Positions 61,695 to 64,000 of a stretch of 64,000 nt of DNA are shown here, one piece after another. This DNA comes from Marinobacter sp. es.042 (GTDB lineage: Bacteria > Pseudomonadota > Gammaproteobacteria > Pseudomonadales > Oleiphilaceae), in NCBI RefSeq assembly GCF_900188315.1, contig NZ_LT897781.1:2542001-2606000 (forward strand), written 5' to 3'. Every line of letters begins with the position of its first letter. Positions within the stretch are counted from its first letter, which is position 1. Position numbers and translations under genes: made by a program. The notes beneath the pieces were generated by a model. It was not told where the DNA came from. It ran no database searches and saw only the letters and a program-made list of their open reading frames with translations.

Positions 61695-63356
61695 ATGCCC
61701 GCACATCCTGCAGTACTGACCTCGAAACCCGAATGGCAGACACTGAAGGAGCAACGGCAACGCCTGGACGGCGTTCTCATGAAGGACCTGTTCAATCGGG
61801 ATCCCGGGCGGGCAAAGCGCTATTTCATTGAAGGCGCAGGGCTGTCACTGGATTTTTCCAAGAATCGGATCACTGACGAAGTGCTCGACGCGCTTCTGGC
61901 GCTGGCCAGCAGCTGTAACCTGGAAGCAAGGCGGGAGGCCTTGCTCAGCGGAAAGAGAGCCAACGTTACCGAAGATCGCCCTGCCCTGCACACGGCATTG
62001 CGCAACCCGGGAACCGACGCCATCACCGTTGACGGCGAAGACGTGGTCGCCGAGGTGCAGCGCACCCTGCAACGCATGGAAACCCTGGTGGAGGAGGTGT
62101 TGGGCCAACACCGCACCGGGTACACCGGCAAGCCTTTCACCGATGTGGTAAGCATCGGTATCGGCGGCTCCTACCTGGGCCCGAAGCTGGTGGGCGAAGC
62201 GCTTCAACCCTACGCCCAGGCCGGCGTTCGCTGCCATTACGTGGCCAACATTGACGGCACCGAGATTTGCGAGGCACTGCGCCAGGTCAATCCGGAAACC
62301 ACTCTGTTCCTGATCCAGTCCAAGTCATTCCGCACCCAGGAAACCCTCGAGAACAGCAAAGTCGCGAAACAGTGGTTTCTTGATCATTGCGGGAATGAAC
62401 AGGCGGTTTCGCAGCATTTCATGGCCGTGACGGCCAATGTGCCGGCGGCGCAGGACTTCGGCATCGATCCGGAGAACGTCTTCCCGATGTGGGACTGGGT
62501 CGGCGGCCGTTATTCACTGTGGTCAGCCATCGGCCTGCCCATTGCCTTCAGCGTTGGCATGGCCAACTTCCGGGCCCTGCTGGCCGGCGCCCATGCCATG
62601 GACCAGCACTTTCGTGAAGCGCCGCTGGCGGCGAATCTGCCGGTGGTGATGGCCATGCTGGGCATCTGGTACAACAATTTCTGGGGTGCCGAGACCCATG
62701 CGATCCTGCCCTACGATCACTACCTGCGCAGCCTGCCAGACCACCTCCAGCAGCTGGATATGGAAAGCAACGGCAAGAGCGTTACGCAAGCGGGCACCCC
62801 ACTTGCCTGGCAGTCCGGCCCGGTCATCTGGGGCGGCGTCGGTGCCAATGGCCAGCACGCCTACCACCAGTTGATCCATCAGGGCACCCGCCTGATTCCG
62901 GCAGACTTCATCATACCCCTGAAAACCCACAATCCGGTGGCCACCCATCACGCCGACCTGTTTGCCAACTGCCTAAGCCAGTCCAGGGCCATGATGGCCG
63001 GGAAATCACTGGAAGAAGCCAGGGCCGAACTGAAAGCTGAAGGGCGGAATGAAAGCCAGATTGACCAGCTTGCGCCACACAAGGTGATCCCCGGCAACAA
63101 GCCAAGCAACACCCTGACCATGGAGAAGGTAACCCCGGAGACTGTGGGCGCGTTGATCGCGCTCTACGAGCACAGAACCTTTGTGCAGGGGGTTATCTGG
63201 GACGTGGATTCGTTTGACCAGTGGGGTGTGGAACTCGGCAAGCAACTGGGTAAAGGCATCCTGCCGCGTCTATTGGGCGAGGGAGGTGACACCCAGGCCT
63301 GCGACAGCTCGACCGATCACCTCATTGAGCTGTTCCGCTCAACCGGCAGCGTGTGA
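61695..63356 (+). CDS. pgi: Glucose-6-phosphate isomerase
   Basis: 553 residues, full length. Interconverts glucose-6-P and fructose-6-P. VSIGIGGSYLGPKLVGEAL, FLIQSKSFRTQETLENS, GGRYSLWSAIGLP (with DWVGGRYS), and GANGQHAYHQLIHQGT are signature stretches. AAGGA lies 7 bases before the ATG. It ends the cbr-pan run and overlaps the convergent second folK by 18 bases. Confidence 0.98.
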   Translation: MPAHPAVLTSKPEWQTLKEQRQRLDGVLMKDLFNRDPGRAKRYFIEGAGLSLDFSKNRITDEVLDALLALASSCNLEARREALLSGKRANVTEDRPALHTALRNPGTDAITVDGEDVVAEVQRTLQRMETLVEEVLGQHRTGYTGKPFTDVVSIGIGGSYLGPKLVGEALQPYAQAGVRCHYVANIDGTEICEALRQVNPETTLFLIQSKSFRTQETLENSKVAKQWFLDHCGNEQAVSQHFMAVTANVPAAQDFGIDPENVFPMWDWVGGRYSLWSAIGLPIAFSVGMANFRALLAGAHAMDQHFREAPLAANLPVVMAMLGIWYNNFWGAETHAILPYDHYLRSLPDHLQQLDMESNGKSVTQAGTPLAWQSGPVIWGGVGANGQHAYHQLIHQGTRLIPADFIIPLKTHNPVATHHADLFANCLSQSRAMMAGKSLEEARAELKAEGRNESQIDQLAPHKVIPGNKPSNTLTMEKVTPETVGALIALYEHRTFVQGVIWDVDSFDQWGVELGKQLGKGILPRLLGEGGDTQACDSSTDHLIELFRSTGSV

Positions 63357-63863
63357 AATCTGCCGACCCTGCCAGTTGAAGCCCACCGGCCAGAGCTTCT
63401 GGCCGGTATTATACTCCCGCCATAGCTGGCCATAGGTTTTGCCGCACACCGGGTGCTGCGCTTCAGGCGCTATGTCGGCCAGTGGCCGAAGCACGAAAGC
63501 GTTTTTCAGGATTTCACCCCTTGGCAGTTCAACGCCATCGATGCACCCGACGGCACTGCCATAGGTGAGAATATCGAGGTCCAGCGTTCGCGCACTGAAT
63601 TTAGGCACATCCCGACGCCGGCCGTTATCCGCCTCCAACTGTTTGAAACGCTTCGAAAGCTCGGCAACCGACAGGGACGTATCCACGCCCACTACGAGGT
63701 TCAGGAAGGGCGAGCCATCAAACCCGACCGCTTCGCTGTCGTAGACCGGGGAGATGATCAGCTCGCCAAACCATGCCGACAGTGCATCGAGCGCTGCCCT
63801 GACGTAGCGTTCCCTGTCGACATTGCTGCCAATACTGATATAAACCCGAACGGTCGCTGCCAT
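63339..63863 (-). CDS. Second, diverged HPPK-like protein
   Basis: 174 residues from the ATG of MAATVRVYISIGSN, which overlaps the folB stop (TGATG). YISIGSNVDRERYVRAAL and [12 protein letters not shown], with the metal-binding Asp pair, match HPPK. Compared with the canonical copy, the pterin-binding stretch is altered (EAVGFDGSPFLNLVV for [15 protein letters not shown]) and a Trp/Arg pair before RTLDLDIL is lost, so activity may differ. Linkage to folB supports a folate/pterin role. A perfect 10-bp hairpin (63385-63394 with 63398-63407) lies within its 3' end and could also act as the pgi 3' structure. Confidence 0.85.
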   Translation of the reverse strand: MAATVRVYISIGSNVDRERYVRAALDALSAWFGELIISPVYDSEAVGFDGSPFLNLVVGVDTSLSVAELSKRFKQLEADNGRRRDVPKFSARTLDLDILTYGSAVGCIDGVELPRGEILKNAFVLRPLADIAPEAQHPVCGKTYGQLWREYNTGQKLWPVGFNWQGRQISHAAG

Positions 63864-64000
63864 CACCGGACTCCCCTCTCGATTTGCACACCCACCGCCT
63901 GTGCCGCAGGTACGGCGCCCGGCTTGCGTATCGCCAACCGAAGCCACGTGATGCCAAATTCATCCTGCAAGGCTTTGGCGAGCACCTCAGCGCCGTGCTC
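63863..64000 (-). CDS. folB: Dihydroneopterin aldolase, C-terminal part
   Basis: The last 45 codons and the stop; the gene continues past the right edge. AKALQDEFGITWLRLAIRKP and GAVPAAQAVGVQIERG match the C-terminus of FolB, which cleaves dihydroneopterin to the HPPK substrate. The TGA shares its A with the ATG of the second HPPK gene, so the pair is coupled and catalyses consecutive steps. Confidence 0.88.
   Translation of the reverse strand, partial: EHGAEVLAKALQDEFGITWLRLAIRKPGAVPAAQAVGVQIERGVR

Overview
The window looks like a chromosomal core region of a gammaproteobacterium close to Marinobacter or the Pseudomonas relatives. Reasons: high GC, protein sequences near Pseudomonas orthologues, and gene neighbourhoods I recall from Pseudomonas (rpoBC to tuf, birA-coaX, rrn-tyrS, anmK-erpA-bactofilin-argC, mrcB-lpoP, dksA-gluQ-cbrAB-pcnB-folK-panBC-pgi). 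The genus is an inference; no database search was possible.

Layout. 1-14053, minus strand: start of rpsL, rpoC, rpoB, rplL, rplJ, rplA, rplK, nusG, secE, tRNA-Trp, tuf and four tRNAs, with an L10 leader, an rplL-rpoB attenuator and a tRNA promoter. 14028-16395, minus: birA-coaX-SPOR operon. 16498-21755, minus: a tight operon of four exported proteins of unknown function that share an N-terminal motif, lying between birA and the rRNA operon, with two perfect palindromes upstream. 21944-27752, minus: complete rRNA operon (16S, tRNA-Ile, tRNA-Ala, 23S, 5S) with three tandem promoters, boxB/boxA and a terminator. 27792-34525: tyrS, an M23 peptidase, anmK, erpA, bactofilin, a DUF6776-like gene and argC. 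34626-39633, plus: a ClC protein, hemJ, thiD (apparently with an AUC start), thiE and hemL. 39961-45128: a secreted lipase, a TPR/beta-barrel protein, a small Pro-Glu-Arg repeat protein, an anti-sigma/ECF sigma pair and a DUF4382-type lipoprotein. 45188-50581: lpoP-mrcB, then a fused kinase, a pentapeptide-repeat protein and a Rieske protein. 50565-64000: sfsA, dksA, gluQ, cbrX-cbrA-cbrB, a 670-base gap carrying a CrcZ-like small RNA, pcnB, folK, panB, panC, pgi, then a second folK and the end of folB on the minus strand.

How parts work together. The left third is transcription/translation machinery under its usual autogenous and stringent-type controls. CbrA/CbrB with the CrcZ-like RNA forms a probable carbon catabolite control circuit: the RNA has a near-consensus sigma-54 promoter, an upstream array of GTAAC elements suitable for CbrB, several A-rich Hfq/Crc-type motifs and a strong terminator. 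The lipase leader carries a perfect AANAANAA motif, so it could be a target of the same circuit. The least explained parts are the four-gene exported-protein operon beside the rRNA operon and the ECF sigma cluster. No CRISPR array, prophage, insertion sequence or integrase was seen.
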